NCBI RefSeq assembly: GCF_002080045.1
Contig: NZ_MUIN01000016.1
Location: 50,404 to 114,403 of the forward strand
Length of the DNA: 64,000 nucleotides
Direction: 5' to 3'
Source: Pseudomonas sp. Bc-h
GTDB taxonomy: Bacteria > Pseudomonadota > Gammaproteobacteria > Pseudomonadales > Pseudomonadaceae
A program made the translations under genes and the position numbers. Shown here in pieces: positions 35,413 to 43,525 of this stretch. The notes beneath the pieces are model-generated. The model ran no database searches. It saw only the letters and a program-made list of their open reading frames with translations, and was not told the origin of the DNA. Position 1 is the first letter of the stretch. Every line of letters begins with the position of its first letter.

Positions 35413-36582
35413 ATGACTCCCAGACTCCTGCCCTGGCTGGTGCTCGCCAGCAGCCTTACAGCCATTTCCGTACAGGCCAAATCCATGACCGACTACGACG
35501 TACTGGTGGGTGCCTACACCGCCGGCGCCAGCGAAGGCATCTATCGTTATGGCTTCAACACCCAGACCGGCCAGCTTGAAGCCAAGCCGCGCCAGGTGAT
35601 CAAAAGCGAAAACCCGTCCTGGTTGACACTCTCCAAGGATCAGCATCACCTGTTCGCGGTCAACGAGAACGGCCCGGGGCAGACCGATGTGGTCGGCAAG
35701 GTCAGCAGCTTTGCCATCGATCCCAAGACTCATGCCGTGTCCTTCATCAATCAGATCGACAGCAAAGGCGAGGAGCCGACCCACTCCAACCTGAGTCTGG
35801 ATGGGCGCTTCCTGTTCGTCGCCAACTACGCCGTGCATCCTGATCCAGGTGGCTCGCTGGCGGTGGTGCCCGTCGGCAAGGACGGCAAGCTGTCGCCGGT
35901 CGCCCAGACCTCCACTCACGAAGCGAGCAAGGTCAATCCGGAGCGCCAGGCCTCGTCCCACGTTCACTCGGCCGTACCGACGCCTGATGGCAAATACCTG
36001 ATCGCCATGGACCTGGGCGCCGACAAGATGTTCGTCTTCAACTACGACGCCAAGAAAAACCAGCCACTGACGCCCGCCAAAACGCCTGCGGTAGACCTGC
36101 CACCGGGCAGCGGACCGCGCCATCTGCTGTTCAGCAAAGACGGTAAACACGCCTGGCTGACCATGGAAATGAGCGCACAAGTGGCGGTGTTCGACTACCA
36201 CGATGGCGCGTTCAAGCGCACGGCATTAGTGGACCTGGCGAATAAAGACGGCCAGCAATACCGCGCTGCCGGTGGCCTGCACACCTCGCCGGACGGCAAG
36301 TTTCTCTACGTCGCCAACCGTGGCGAGGCCAACGAGCTGGTGGTCTTCAGCATCAATTCGAGCAACGGGCAGCTCAAGGAAGTGCAGCGCCGTTCTGTGG
36401 AAGGCAAGGAGCCGCGTGAATTCAGCTTCGACCCCAGCGGCCATTTCGTGCTGATCGCCAACCAGAAAAGCAACCAGATCGTGACCGTTCGCGTCGACCC
36501 GAAAAACGGCCTTTTGGGTGAGACGGTGCAGAAAGTCGACTTCGATTCACCCTCCGACTTTCGTTTTCTGACTGACAAGTGA
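35413..36582 (+). CDS. Exported lactonase (YbhE/7-bladed propeller type)
   Basis: 389 residues. A signal peptide (MTPRLLPWLVLASSLTAISVQA) leads into a seven-bladed propeller of the bacterial lactonase family: repeated FAVNENGP, LFVANYAV, LYVANRGE, and SSHVHSAVPTPDGKYL with the conserved His/Glu-type surface residues. Cytoplasmic relatives hydrolyse 6-phosphogluconolactone; an exported one more likely opens aldonolactones in the periplasm, which fits the neighbouring pentonate import and degradation genes. Substrate by inference. Confidence 0.87.
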   Translation: MTPRLLPWLVLASSLTAISVQAKSMTDYDVLVGAYTAGASEGIYRYGFNTQTGQLEAKPRQVIKSENPSWLTLSKDQHHLFAVNENGPGQTDVVGKVSSFAIDPKTHAVSFINQIDSKGEEPTHSNLSLDGRFLFVANYAVHPDPGGSLAVVPVGKDGKLSPVAQTSTHEASKVNPERQASSHVHSAVPTPDGKYLIAMDLGADKMFVFNYDAKKNQPLTPAKTPAVDLPPGSGPRHLLFSKDGKHAWLTMEMSAQVAVFDYHDGAFKRTALVDLANKDGQQYRAAGGLHTSPDGKFLYVANRGEANELVVFSINSSNGQLKEVQRRSVEGKEPREFSFDPSGHFVLIANQKSNQIVTVRVDPKNGLLGETVQKVDFDSPSDFRFLTDK

Positions 36583-36594
36583 CACATTGCCGCA

Positions 36595-36627
36595 GGCTCG
36601 AGCCCTTGATTTACAAGGGTTCGGGCC
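36595..36627 (+). terminator. Strong hairpin after the lactonase gene
   Basis: A 14-bp stem (GGCTCGAGCCCTTG/CAAGGGTTCGGGCC with a few G-T pairs, loop ATTTA) begins 12 bases after the stop codon. There is no T-tract, so it may stabilise the mRNA rather than terminate. Confidence 0.5.
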
Positions 36628-36754
36628 ATGTATTAATTCAAGTGATAAGGGCTAGTGCCAGAAAAGATTTTTTCTGAAAGCTCCTCGGGCGTAACTTTCA
36701 TTCCACGGCCACGACGGTCAAGACTTGAAACGAAACAACACCGAGGTACGCATC

Positions 36755-36934
36755 ATGAACTTCAATATCTTCTCCATCATCGCCGCGTCTGCCATCTCAG
36801 CCACCGTTGCATTGCCAGCCAGTGCCAGTGTCGACGTCACAGACAAAAAAGTCAGTTCGACCCAGAGCTACACCCCGAAATACCTGCAACAAAGCGCCAA
36901 CTTCTATGCCGCTCTGGATCATAAGACCCAGTAA
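36755..36934 (+). CDS. Exported 59-residue peptide, unknown
   Basis: MNFNIFSIIAASAISATVALPASASV is a clear signal peptide; the mature part of ~33 residues (VDVTDKKVSSTQSY...FYAALDHKTQ) is polar and has no Cys. GAGGT stands 7 bases upstream of the ATG at 36755. It is followed by a 13-bp perfect hairpin (36955-37014), a REP-like pair and a T-rich terminator. Small exported proteins of this kind are common in Pseudomonas, but I cannot name a family. Confidence 0.65.
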   Translation: MNFNIFSIIAASAISATVALPASASVDVTDKKVSSTQSYTPKYLQQSANFYAALDHKTQ

Positions 36935-36954
36935 TGAATAGAACTCTCGAAATG

Positions 36955-37014
36955 AATCCATTCCCCGTTATCGACACTTTCGTCAACGAGGCTGCCGACA
37001 CCGGGGAATGGATT
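36955..37014 (+). other. Long-arm hairpin (13-bp perfect stem)
   Basis: AATCCATTCCCCG and CGGGGAATGGATT pair perfectly around a 34-base loop, 20 bases after the small peptide gene. No T-run follows. Possible mRNA-stabilising or regulatory structure. Confidence 0.5.
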
Positions 37015-37061
37015 TGCAAGAAGTTGAATTAAACACGCTCTAACCGCTTCGAAATTGAAAG

Positions 37062-37166
37062 AACGCTTTCGCGAGCAACTTCGCCGTTAACAGGTTGATG
37101 CGACCCGCTGACCATTGTGTGTCAGGCCATGTATCAAATGTAGGCGAGCTTGCTCGCGAAAGCGTT
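37062..37166. repeat. REP-like inverted pair
   Basis: AACGCTTTCGCGAGCAA and its perfect complement TTGCTCGCGAAAGCGTT stand at the ends of a 105-bp segment; the TTGCTCGCGAA core matches the Pseudomonas REP head. Confidence 0.8.
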
Positions 37167-37183
37167 GAATTCCCTCCCTTTGG

Positions 37184-37218
37184 TCCCCGTCTGCTGAATA
37201 AGCGATGGGGATTTTTTT
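37184..37218 (+). terminator. Rho-independent terminator
   Basis: TCCCCGT/ATGGGGA stem followed by seven T residues on the plus strand, ending transcription from the small exported peptide gene and convergent with the siderophore receptor gene. Confidence 0.75.
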
Positions 37219-37250
37219 ATGCTTGATTATTCATTCGTTCGCACAGGGCA

Positions 37251-39368
37251 TTACCAATTGACTGCGTAGCTCATGCCGAACGTGCGGCCCTGCGCATGAG
37301 CGAACGGAGCACGCGCATTCGCCTGGCTGAACAGCGTCTGGTAGTGGCGGTTTGCGACATTGTAAATTCCCGCCTCCAGACGCCCGACCGGCAGTTGTGT
37401 TGATCCCATGACATCGAACATCGTATAGCCTTCGATCCGGCGGCCGTTTTTGTCGTTGAAGGCCGCCTTGTAATCGGCCAGATGCATCGCCTGCACGCGG
37501 ATGGAATAGCGATCAGGGTTGTATTGCGCAAACACTGTGGTTTTGGCCGGTGACACTCGTGTTGCGGGCAAGTCGATCCACTTATTTCCTTGTTGCGTTT
37601 CACCTTTCGCCCAGGCGTAAGTTGCGCCTGTGGTCCAGGATTCGCTCGGGCGGTAACTCAGATCGGCCTCAACTCCGCGCACTCGTTCCTTCTGATTGAT
37701 CAGTCGCAGTACGCGCTCGCTGGCATCGTAAAACTGGGTAACATCGGAAGTGTTCTGATAAACGGTCGCCTGGCTTTTCCATTCGTCCCAGTCTCCCCGC
37801 CAGCCCAATTCATAACTGTTGACCTTGAGTGCCTGCGCATTGAGCTGGTTGATGTCAAAGGTGCTGCTGACATCGCGCAAATAGCGCTGGATATCTGGCA
37901 GAGAAAATCCCTGGCTGAAGTTGGTGAACATTTCCTGCGCGTCGCTTAACCGATACACGACACCCAGGTTATAAAGGGTATCGCCGTATTCAAGCGTGCC
38001 GCCGGGGAGAGTGGACCAGCGTCCGGTCTGCACGATTTCGCCATACGCGATGCTGTCGCTCACCTCGCTTTCGATCCAGGTCTTGCGCACGCCGCCGCGC
38101 ACTGTCCAGTCTCCCAGTTCGTAGGACAACTGACCGAACACGGCTCTGGTTGTGGTGACGAGGTCAGGTCCGAGTTCAAAGGTTGTCCCAGACTTGCGAT
38201 AACTCAGACCGTCGACGAGGTACTGATCACCACGTTGTCGAGACAGCTCGTGGTCATAGTCCGCTCCCCACACAAGGTGTCCGGAGGCAGCCCCAATGGC
38301 AGGCATCTGGCTCTCGACGGCTGCGCGCAGGCCGTAAACGTCCTGCACGCTGTTGTTGTTTGAAACACCCGCCTTGCCGCGACGAAGATCCGGAAAAAAT
38401 AGAGCATCCGATCGCCTCCAGGAGCTTTCCACCTGCAAGCTCTGTTTGAAAAAGTCGGTGTCGCTGTAGGTCAGGTTGATGGCCTGGTTATGGGTAGAGG
38501 GCTGGTCACCCAGGCTCAATCCCTTGACTGCGATCGCTTCGCCAGGACTTTTCGGGTCCTTGGTATAGCGGGTGTCCTGCTTGTCCTTGTAGTCCTGCAA
38601 CGACAGCCCGAGCTTGCGTTCGGAATCCAGCTCATATCCGACCCTGGCTTGCAGGTCGTAAGTGTCGGTATCCATGTTGCTGCCTTGCGAGGTGTCCTGC
38701 GCAATGCGTTTTCCATCGCCGTCGAACTGATCGTTGCGCTGGGTCAGCGCTGCGGACAGATACCCGTCCAGCGCACCGGCCTTTGCGCTCGCGCTTTGAA
38801 AGGTCTCATAGGCAAAACCGTCAGCCCGCAAGTTATTGGCGGTGGTGATACCCGCCTTGCTGCTGAACGCCAGTTCGTCGCCCTGATTGCGCTTGGTAAT
38901 GATGTTGACGATGCCGCCCGAAGCGCCGGCACCATAGATACTGCTGGCGCCTGAAACCACTTCGATACGTTCGATGCTCTCAGGCGAGATGCTGTTCAGT
39001 TGGCGAAAGTTATCCCGTGTCGCGTTCTGCGAAACCCCGTCGATCAACACCAGCAAACTGCGCCCGCGCAGTGTCTGACCAAAATTGCTCATCCCTCCGG
39101 TGGACGGAGCAAGGCCAGGAACGAGTTGACCCAGAATGTCGGAGACCCTGCGCCCGGCAGTGCTCTGTTGACGAATCTGTTGGTTGTCGATCACCTGCAC
39201 CGATCCAGGAATGGAGGCGATGCTTTCTTGTGTTCTGGTGGCTGAAACGACCATCTCGGACAGATTCAATGTTCCCGAGCCGTCCCGGTTTTGGGTTTGT
39301 TGCGCAGCAACCGGGAGAGCGACCGAACCTAGCAGGGGCAGTAAAAAGCTGAGTGTACGTTTTGTCAT
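37251..39368 (-). CDS. TonB-dependent siderophore receptor
   Basis: 705 residues. Signal peptide (MTKRTLSFLLPLLGSVALPVAAQ), plug domain starting LNLSEMVVSATRTQESIASIPGS with the RIEVVSGASSIYGAGASGG motif, then a 22-strand barrel ending in aromatic AVNW. It lacks an N-terminal signalling domain, so it does not control its own sigma factor. Its ATG overlaps the stop of the MFS gene (ATGA), so it is the third gene of a coupled NIS-siderophore operon and the likely receptor for its ferric product. Regulation by the Fur box at 42540 is expected. Confidence 0.93.
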   Translation of the reverse strand: MTKRTLSFLLPLLGSVALPVAAQQTQNRDGSGTLNLSEMVVSATRTQESIASIPGSVQVIDNQQIRQQSTAGRRVSDILGQLVPGLAPSTGGMSNFGQTLRGRSLLVLIDGVSQNATRDNFRQLNSISPESIERIEVVSGASSIYGAGASGGIVNIITKRNQGDELAFSSKAGITTANNLRADGFAYETFQSASAKAGALDGYLSAALTQRNDQFDGDGKRIAQDTSQGSNMDTDTYDLQARVGYELDSERKLGLSLQDYKDKQDTRYTKDPKSPGEAIAVKGLSLGDQPSTHNQAINLTYSDTDFFKQSLQVESSWRRSDALFFPDLRRGKAGVSNNNSVQDVYGLRAAVESQMPAIGAASGHLVWGADYDHELSRQRGDQYLVDGLSYRKSGTTFELGPDLVTTTRAVFGQLSYELGDWTVRGGVRKTWIESEVSDSIAYGEIVQTGRWSTLPGGTLEYGDTLYNLGVVYRLSDAQEMFTNFSQGFSLPDIQRYLRDVSSTFDINQLNAQALKVNSYELGWRGDWDEWKSQATVYQNTSDVTQFYDASERVLRLINQKERVRGVEADLSYRPSESWTTGATYAWAKGETQQGNKWIDLPATRVSPAKTTVFAQYNPDRYSIRVQAMHLADYKAAFNDKNGRRIEGYTMFDVMGSTQLPVGRLEAGIYNVANRHYQTLFSQANARAPFAHAQGRTFGMSYAVNW

Positions 39369-40582
39369 TGTTGTGTCTTTTGTGGGATGGGTAAAGAAGG
39401 GTTCAGAGCAGGGGTAAATTGCACCGAGCGAATGAGCCGCAGGGTGAGGGCGGCGACGAGGTAGGCGATAACAACCAGCCAAAAGCTGTGCGCTACACCA
39501 ACGACGCTCATGCCTATGCCCCCGATGAATACTCCGCATAGCCCACCGGCCTTGGCAGCGCTGGTGCCTAGCCCCAGGGCGAGGCCATGTCTCGACGGCG
39601 GTAACGTGTTGGCGATCAGCGCATAGGCAACCGGTAGCAAGGCGCCTTGCCAGATGCCCCAGATCAGTCGGCTGATAACGAACGTGATCCATTCATCGGC
39701 CAGGGCTGCTACCGCGAGGGTCGCGGCACAACCCCATGTCACCCATTCGATAACCCCCAATGTTCTGGGTGGATGCCAACGGTCGAAGTGCCTTGCCCAT
39801 AATGGGGCGGACAACGCGAGGCTCACCGCGCTGACCGCATAGCTGGCTCCGACCCACATCGGTGTGGCGTGCAAAACCTGGGTCACGTACAGGGAATAGA
39901 AAGGTTGCTGCATGGCCTTGGCGGCTTGTATGAAGACGATGATCAACATCAGGGCGCACAGCCATCCGTGAGGCAGCACCAGGGACTGTTTACTGCTGCG
40001 AGGGACTACCTGCCCGGACGTTGCAGGAAGACGCAGACAGATCAGGGCGCAGCTCATACATATGGCAGTGGATGAGTGACAAACCCATGCGAAGCCGTAG
40101 GTCTCCATCAGCCAACCACCCAAAACCGGCCCTGCCAATGCCCCGATCGCTGTGGCCGATTGCAGTTTTGCGAGTATCCGCCCTCTACCTTGCTCGAGCC
40201 TGAAGCTCATGGCATAGGCTTGGGCGGCAGCAAGAAATCCCGCGAGGGCGCCTTGCGCGCTTCGCGTCGAGATGAGCGCCCAAGGGTCCGATAGCACTCC
40301 TGCAAACCATTGGCATGCGGCAAGAGCGACGAGTGCGCGAACCATCATCGGCTTGTGGCCGGTCCTGTCACCCAAGCGCCCCCACAAAGGTGTAACGATC
40401 ATGGTGGCGAACATGGGGCCGGCATACACCAATGCGGACAACAGCCCGCTGTATTGGAACTGGTCCGGGCGAAGCAGCGACTGAATATGCAGCGGCCAGA
40501 AAGGGCCGCTCATTTCCATCGCCCCCATGGAGATCAGCTGGACCAACAGGAGTGCTCTCATTGCGGCAGAATCAGAGCGCAT
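39365..40582 (-). CDS. MFS exporter of the NIS siderophore
   Basis: 405 residues, about twelve helices, of the drug:H+ antiporter type (LWGRLGDRTGHKPMMV in the 2-3 loop, AGPVLGGWLMETYGFAWV as the antiporter C motif in helix 5). Such carriers export freshly made siderophore. Its ATG at 40582 overlaps the end of the synthetase gene by 11 bases (a second ATG at 40561 follows the stop), and its stop overlaps the receptor start by 4 bases. Confidence 0.88.
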   Translation of the reverse strand: MRSDSAAMRALLLVQLISMGAMEMSGPFWPLHIQSLLRPDQFQYSGLLSALVYAGPMFATMIVTPLWGRLGDRTGHKPMMVRALVALAACQWFAGVLSDPWALISTRSAQGALAGFLAAAQAYAMSFRLEQGRGRILAKLQSATAIGALAGPVLGGWLMETYGFAWVCHSSTAICMSCALICLRLPATSGQVVPRSSKQSLVLPHGWLCALMLIIVFIQAAKAMQQPFYSLYVTQVLHATPMWVGASYAVSAVSLALSAPLWARHFDRWHPPRTLGVIEWVTWGCAATLAVAALADEWITFVISRLIWGIWQGALLPVAYALIANTLPPSRHGLALGLGTSAAKAGGLCGVFIGGIGMSVVGVAHSFWLVVIAYLVAALTLRLIRSVQFTPALNPSLPIPQKTQQ

Positions 40583-42491
40583 GGAGTGCCGGGTTCAAAG
40601 GGTTTTTCAGGCGTCCGACGATATCGGTAGCGCTGTTGTGCAGACGCATCCGAAAGAATGACTTGGCAGGCCAGTCATGTTCGAGCAATGCCTCTCGCTC
40701 TGTCCGCCATCGATGAGGTTCTGATCGTTCCTGCAGGTTTTCAAAACAGCGGCTCACATGTGCATGCAGTGTTTCCCACAATGCAGATTCAGATATCTCC
40801 CAATGTCGAGTGATCAACAGAATCAACTCACCGAAATGACACATGAAGGTGGTGTGCAACAGCTTGTCCCGTACATGGCTGGGGTCGTCGTACAGCGTCA
40901 TGGACGGATCCTGCAGTAGTAGATTCAGCCCTCGTGCATGCAGCGCCGTTCTATCGATCCTGATATCACCGAAATCCCGCAGCGGCAGACGTGCCGGTTG
41001 CCCGTTTTCGTCCATTACCATGAAGCTGTTCTGCTGATGCGCTTCGAAGGCGATGCCATACAACACGTACATGCCCAGCAGGCCAGGTAGTGATGCATCG
41101 AGATATTTATCAAGAAAGAGCTGCGCTGCCTCTGCCGAATCCGAGCCTTCGGAGAGCGATACCCATTGGCGCAGGAGAGGTTGCTCGTTGTGATCGACGG
41201 CAAAAAGGCTTCCAACAGGTATTGCCATTTCTCCGGAGCGGATTTGCTCGCTCGGGTTGTTCCGAAACAGCACGGATAAATGTCGGGAGCGCTCGTCCGG
41301 GACCTTCTCCGATTTGAAGTGAATACCGATGCACTCAGGAACAATTGCCAACCGCTGGTGAATTTCAGGCTCCTGCCGCAAGATGGTCGACAAAAGGGCA
41401 GACACTCTGGGCCCCATACATGCGGACCTTGGCGAAACTGTTCGTTGGACACTGGTCAACCGCACGCCCACCGGAAGTTTGACCATCGGTGCAGTGGTGC
41501 TGGCCTCTGGCAGAACGGTTCGAAAGGACATCGTCGGGTGCCCCACAAACGCCTTGATGTCAGTAATGAGCAAGACTCGGTCGCGAATCTCGTTGGCAAA
41601 CAGCATTGGAAGCGTTTCGGATGCTTGCCAGGGATGGACGGGTAGCTGAATGTAGTCATCGGCCTGAAGACCTTGGCGCTGCAGGAAGGTATTCAGCTGT
41701 TGCCGAACGCCCGGGAACCATAGATCGAGATTGGCGTGATACCCGGGAATTTCCGGCATCAGCTCAATGTGAGCAAAGTCTTTGTGAAGCGCACACAGTG
41801 ATATTTCGAAGCTGGCTTCGAATTCGGGTGAATAGCCAACGACCTCCTCAATCGACAGGCCCAGCTTTGTCTTGAAATTGGGATGCCATGGATGCCCGGT
41901 CGTGCCCCACTGCTCCAGCAGAGCGCTGGCATTCAGTGTCGGTTCGCGGCTGATGCCCAGCAGGAAAGGTTGATCGTTACCTCCATAACGATCCGCGAGG
42001 TGTCTACTCCAGCTGTCGTGGAAGACCACGCATAACGTGTCGTTGATGAAGCTGTCATCTAACTCTTCAGAAAGCCGGTCCAGGGTTTCGGGAGGAATGA
42101 CCTCAGCAAAGAGCGGTATAAGAAGTCCAAGCAGTTCTGAAGGTGACGAAACAGTCTGAGGGGGTTGCTCGCCCAGATGAAAAAATGTGTTTCCTGTCAA
42201 CGACCAGCCACTCATCCTGTGGGAAATAAGGCGCTCGAAGGTCAAGCAAGTGCGGTCATCCACAGTTAGTGATTTTTGATCGTCAGGTAATGTTTTCAGC
42301 AGAAGTGGATTAATGATGTTTTCGCGCAGTAATGCCTGAACTAATCGTTGCAGTGCACGCTTGGATGCCTTACATACGGCGTACTCAAAAGCGTCGTGAT
42401 TTATACCGTAGCGACTGAAGCACGTCGTGCTGATCGCCTTGCGCCATTGAAGTGTCAGCATTTCCGGAAGTTTAGGTTGCAGCGCTTTCAC
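40572..42491 (-). CDS. IucA/IucC-family NIS siderophore synthetase
   Basis: 639 residues. It condenses a carboxylate such as citrate with an amine or alcohol via an acyl-adenylate. The IucA/IucC domain (about 150-400) shows HPWQASETLP, VGHPTMSFRTVLP and the conserved VKLPVGVRLTSVQRTV; the FhuF-like C-terminal part (about 420-600) has GIAFEAHQQNSFMVMDENG and LPLRDFGDIR. A GTG start at 42491 is favoured by AAGGA 7 bases ahead; the ATG at 42461 has none. It is the only synthetase in the operon, with no PLP decarboxylase or second NIS enzyme, as in rhizoferrin-type systems. Product unknown. Confidence 0.92.
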   Translation of the reverse strand: MKALQPKLPEMLTLQWRKAISTTCFSRYGINHDAFEYAVCKASKRALQRLVQALLRENIINPLLLKTLPDDQKSLTVDDRTCLTFERLISHRMSGWSLTGNTFFHLGEQPPQTVSSPSELLGLLIPLFAEVIPPETLDRLSEELDDSFINDTLCVVFHDSWSRHLADRYGGNDQPFLLGISREPTLNASALLEQWGTTGHPWHPNFKTKLGLSIEEVVGYSPEFEASFEISLCALHKDFAHIELMPEIPGYHANLDLWFPGVRQQLNTFLQRQGLQADDYIQLPVHPWQASETLPMLFANEIRDRVLLITDIKAFVGHPTMSFRTVLPEASTTAPMVKLPVGVRLTSVQRTVSPRSACMGPRVSALLSTILRQEPEIHQRLAIVPECIGIHFKSEKVPDERSRHLSVLFRNNPSEQIRSGEMAIPVGSLFAVDHNEQPLLRQWVSLSEGSDSAEAAQLFLDKYLDASLPGLLGMYVLYGIAFEAHQQNSFMVMDENGQPARLPLRDFGDIRIDRTALHARGLNLLLQDPSMTLYDDPSHVRDKLLHTTFMCHFGELILLITRHWEISESALWETLHAHVSRCFENLQERSEPHRWRTEREALLEHDWPAKSFFRMRLHNSATDIVGRLKNPLNPALHAL

Positions 42492-42837
42492 GTCCGAATC
42501 CTTTGGTTAGCATCGTCGTTAACATTGCCCATTGCCGGGAATGATAATGATTATTGTTGTGTGTAATTGGTGCGGCGCAATTTAATCAGGTTGCCAGTTG
42601 TTTGCTGTCATCCATGTTCTTCCGATGGTGAAGGGCATTTCTGAAAGGCTTGTGGGATGTGATGAATCGAAAGTTTCTAAAAACGGGGTGACGATTTAGA
42701 GCAAATCTATTACGCCGATTGACAGGTTGAATAATCAACCAAACTGATCTTCTGAATCGTTCCTCATCGTTTTTAAATAATAGTGAGTTCCAGCATTCTG
42801 GGCGCCTGAAAAACAGGAACCACCCGGAGTTACTGAC
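42492..42837. other. Fur-controlled promoter region
   Basis: 346 bp, AT-rich, between the siderophore operon and two small genes on the other strand. It contains the Fur box at 42540-42558; the rest has no gene that could be supported. Confidence 0.55.
42540..42558 (-). promoter_or_regulatory. Fur box of the siderophore operon
   Basis: AATGATAATGATTATTGTT matches the GATAATGATAATCATTATC consensus at most positions and lies 49-67 bases before the synthetase start. Iron repression of all three genes follows by inference. Confidence 0.85.
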
Positions 42838-43029
42838 ATGGCCACTGCCATTCTTCATTCACTTAAACAAGGCGCCTATACCGCCCTCGCTTTGTATGTA
42901 GTTTTCATTGCAGTGGTCACTGTCGCCAGCATGAATCCACAGCTGACTGCACCGGCATCGGTGTCCGCTCAGTCCTCAGTCGTCCAGTTTGATCAGGGCG
43001 CTGTCGACAGGCAGGGGCGTGCGTCGTGA
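42838..43029 (+). CDS. Small membrane protein, unknown
   Basis: 63 residues: an N-terminal amphipathic start (MATAILHSLKQGAYTAL) runs into one membrane helix (ALALYVVFIAVVTVASM), followed by a polar Ser/Gln-rich tail outside. GGAG 8 bases ahead of the ATG supports translation. The next gene's GTG overlaps its stop. It reads away from the siderophore operon, so the Fur box could influence both directions. Family not recognised. Confidence 0.6.
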   Translation: MATAILHSLKQGAYTALALYVVFIAVVTVASMNPQLTAPASVSAQSSVVQFDQGAVDRQGRAS

Positions 43030-43256
43030 GAGGGGCGAACTTCTGGGTGATCGTGTTCTTCGCCCTGATCAACAACGGTTGCTCGTTGCTGGGGCATGGC
43101 GAGGGTTCGGTGGGCGGTGTGGCGCGGAGTATGGAATTCAAGACTGAAGTCGCCGAAGCCATCGAGTTGCAACGGGCGCAGAAGCTCAATGCGGGCAATC
43201 CGCCGCCGAAATATGGCGAGTTGTTTTCTGACATTTTCCGGTGGACGGTGGTGTGA
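43026..43256 (+). CDS. Small putative lipoprotein, unknown
   Basis: 76 residues from a GTG overlapping the upstream stop (GTGA), with AGGGG in front. A short hydrophobic start (ANFWVIVFFALINNGCSLLG) ends in a Cys at about residue 19 that could be lipidated, although NNGC is an imperfect lipobox. The rest is helical and charged (AIELQRAQKLNAGNPPPKYGELF). Coupled to the 63-residue membrane protein. Confidence 0.6.
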   Translation: MRGANFWVIVFFALINNGCSLLGHGEGSVGGVARSMEFKTEVAEAIELQRAQKLNAGNPPPKYGELFSDIFRWTVV

Positions 43257-43269
43257 GGGTAAAGCAGAA

Positions 43270-43341
43270 CCTGTGGCAGTCCGGCTTGCCGACGATTGCG
43301 TAATTGAAATCGCTGCCGCCGGCAAGCCGGACTGCTACAGG
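43270..43341. repeat. CCTGTGGCAG-type inverted repeat
   Basis: Arms CCTGTGGCAGTCCGGCTTGC and GCAAGCCGGACTGCTACAGG enclose about 30 bases, the most complete copy of this family here. It separates the small genes from the toxin gene. Confidence 0.8.
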
Positions 43342-43525
43342 TGGGTCGTTCTCTGGAATGTAGGTCCCTGAGAACTCAGGCGTAGGGAGTTTCCGAAAAT
43401 TCGCATTCGGGCCGTTTTTGACAACCTGCTGGATGACATCTCCAAGCTCTCAAATTACTGTCCGGCTTCCATTGGCCCGGAAAGGACTCCGCGCAGCTGC
43501 AATTCTTCAACGCAGGAAGCTCGAC

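Larger units (their letters stand above)
36935..37250. other. Structured 3' region after the small exported peptide
   Basis: 316 bp without a gene. In order it holds the 36955-37014 hairpin, a REP-like inverted pair (37062-37166) and a terminator (37184-37218). Confidence 0.6.

Noticed and set aside
42586..42858. A 90-residue minus-strand frame between the Fur box and the small membrane gene
   Set aside because: No SD, unusual composition, overlaps the SD and start of the better supported plus-strand gene.
43383..43525. Out-of-frame coding-like stretch (VFDNLLDDISKLSNYCPASIG) before the toxin-like gene
   Set aside because: Could be the relic of another gene, but it is short, has no start or SD, and I recognise no family; not strong enough to list.
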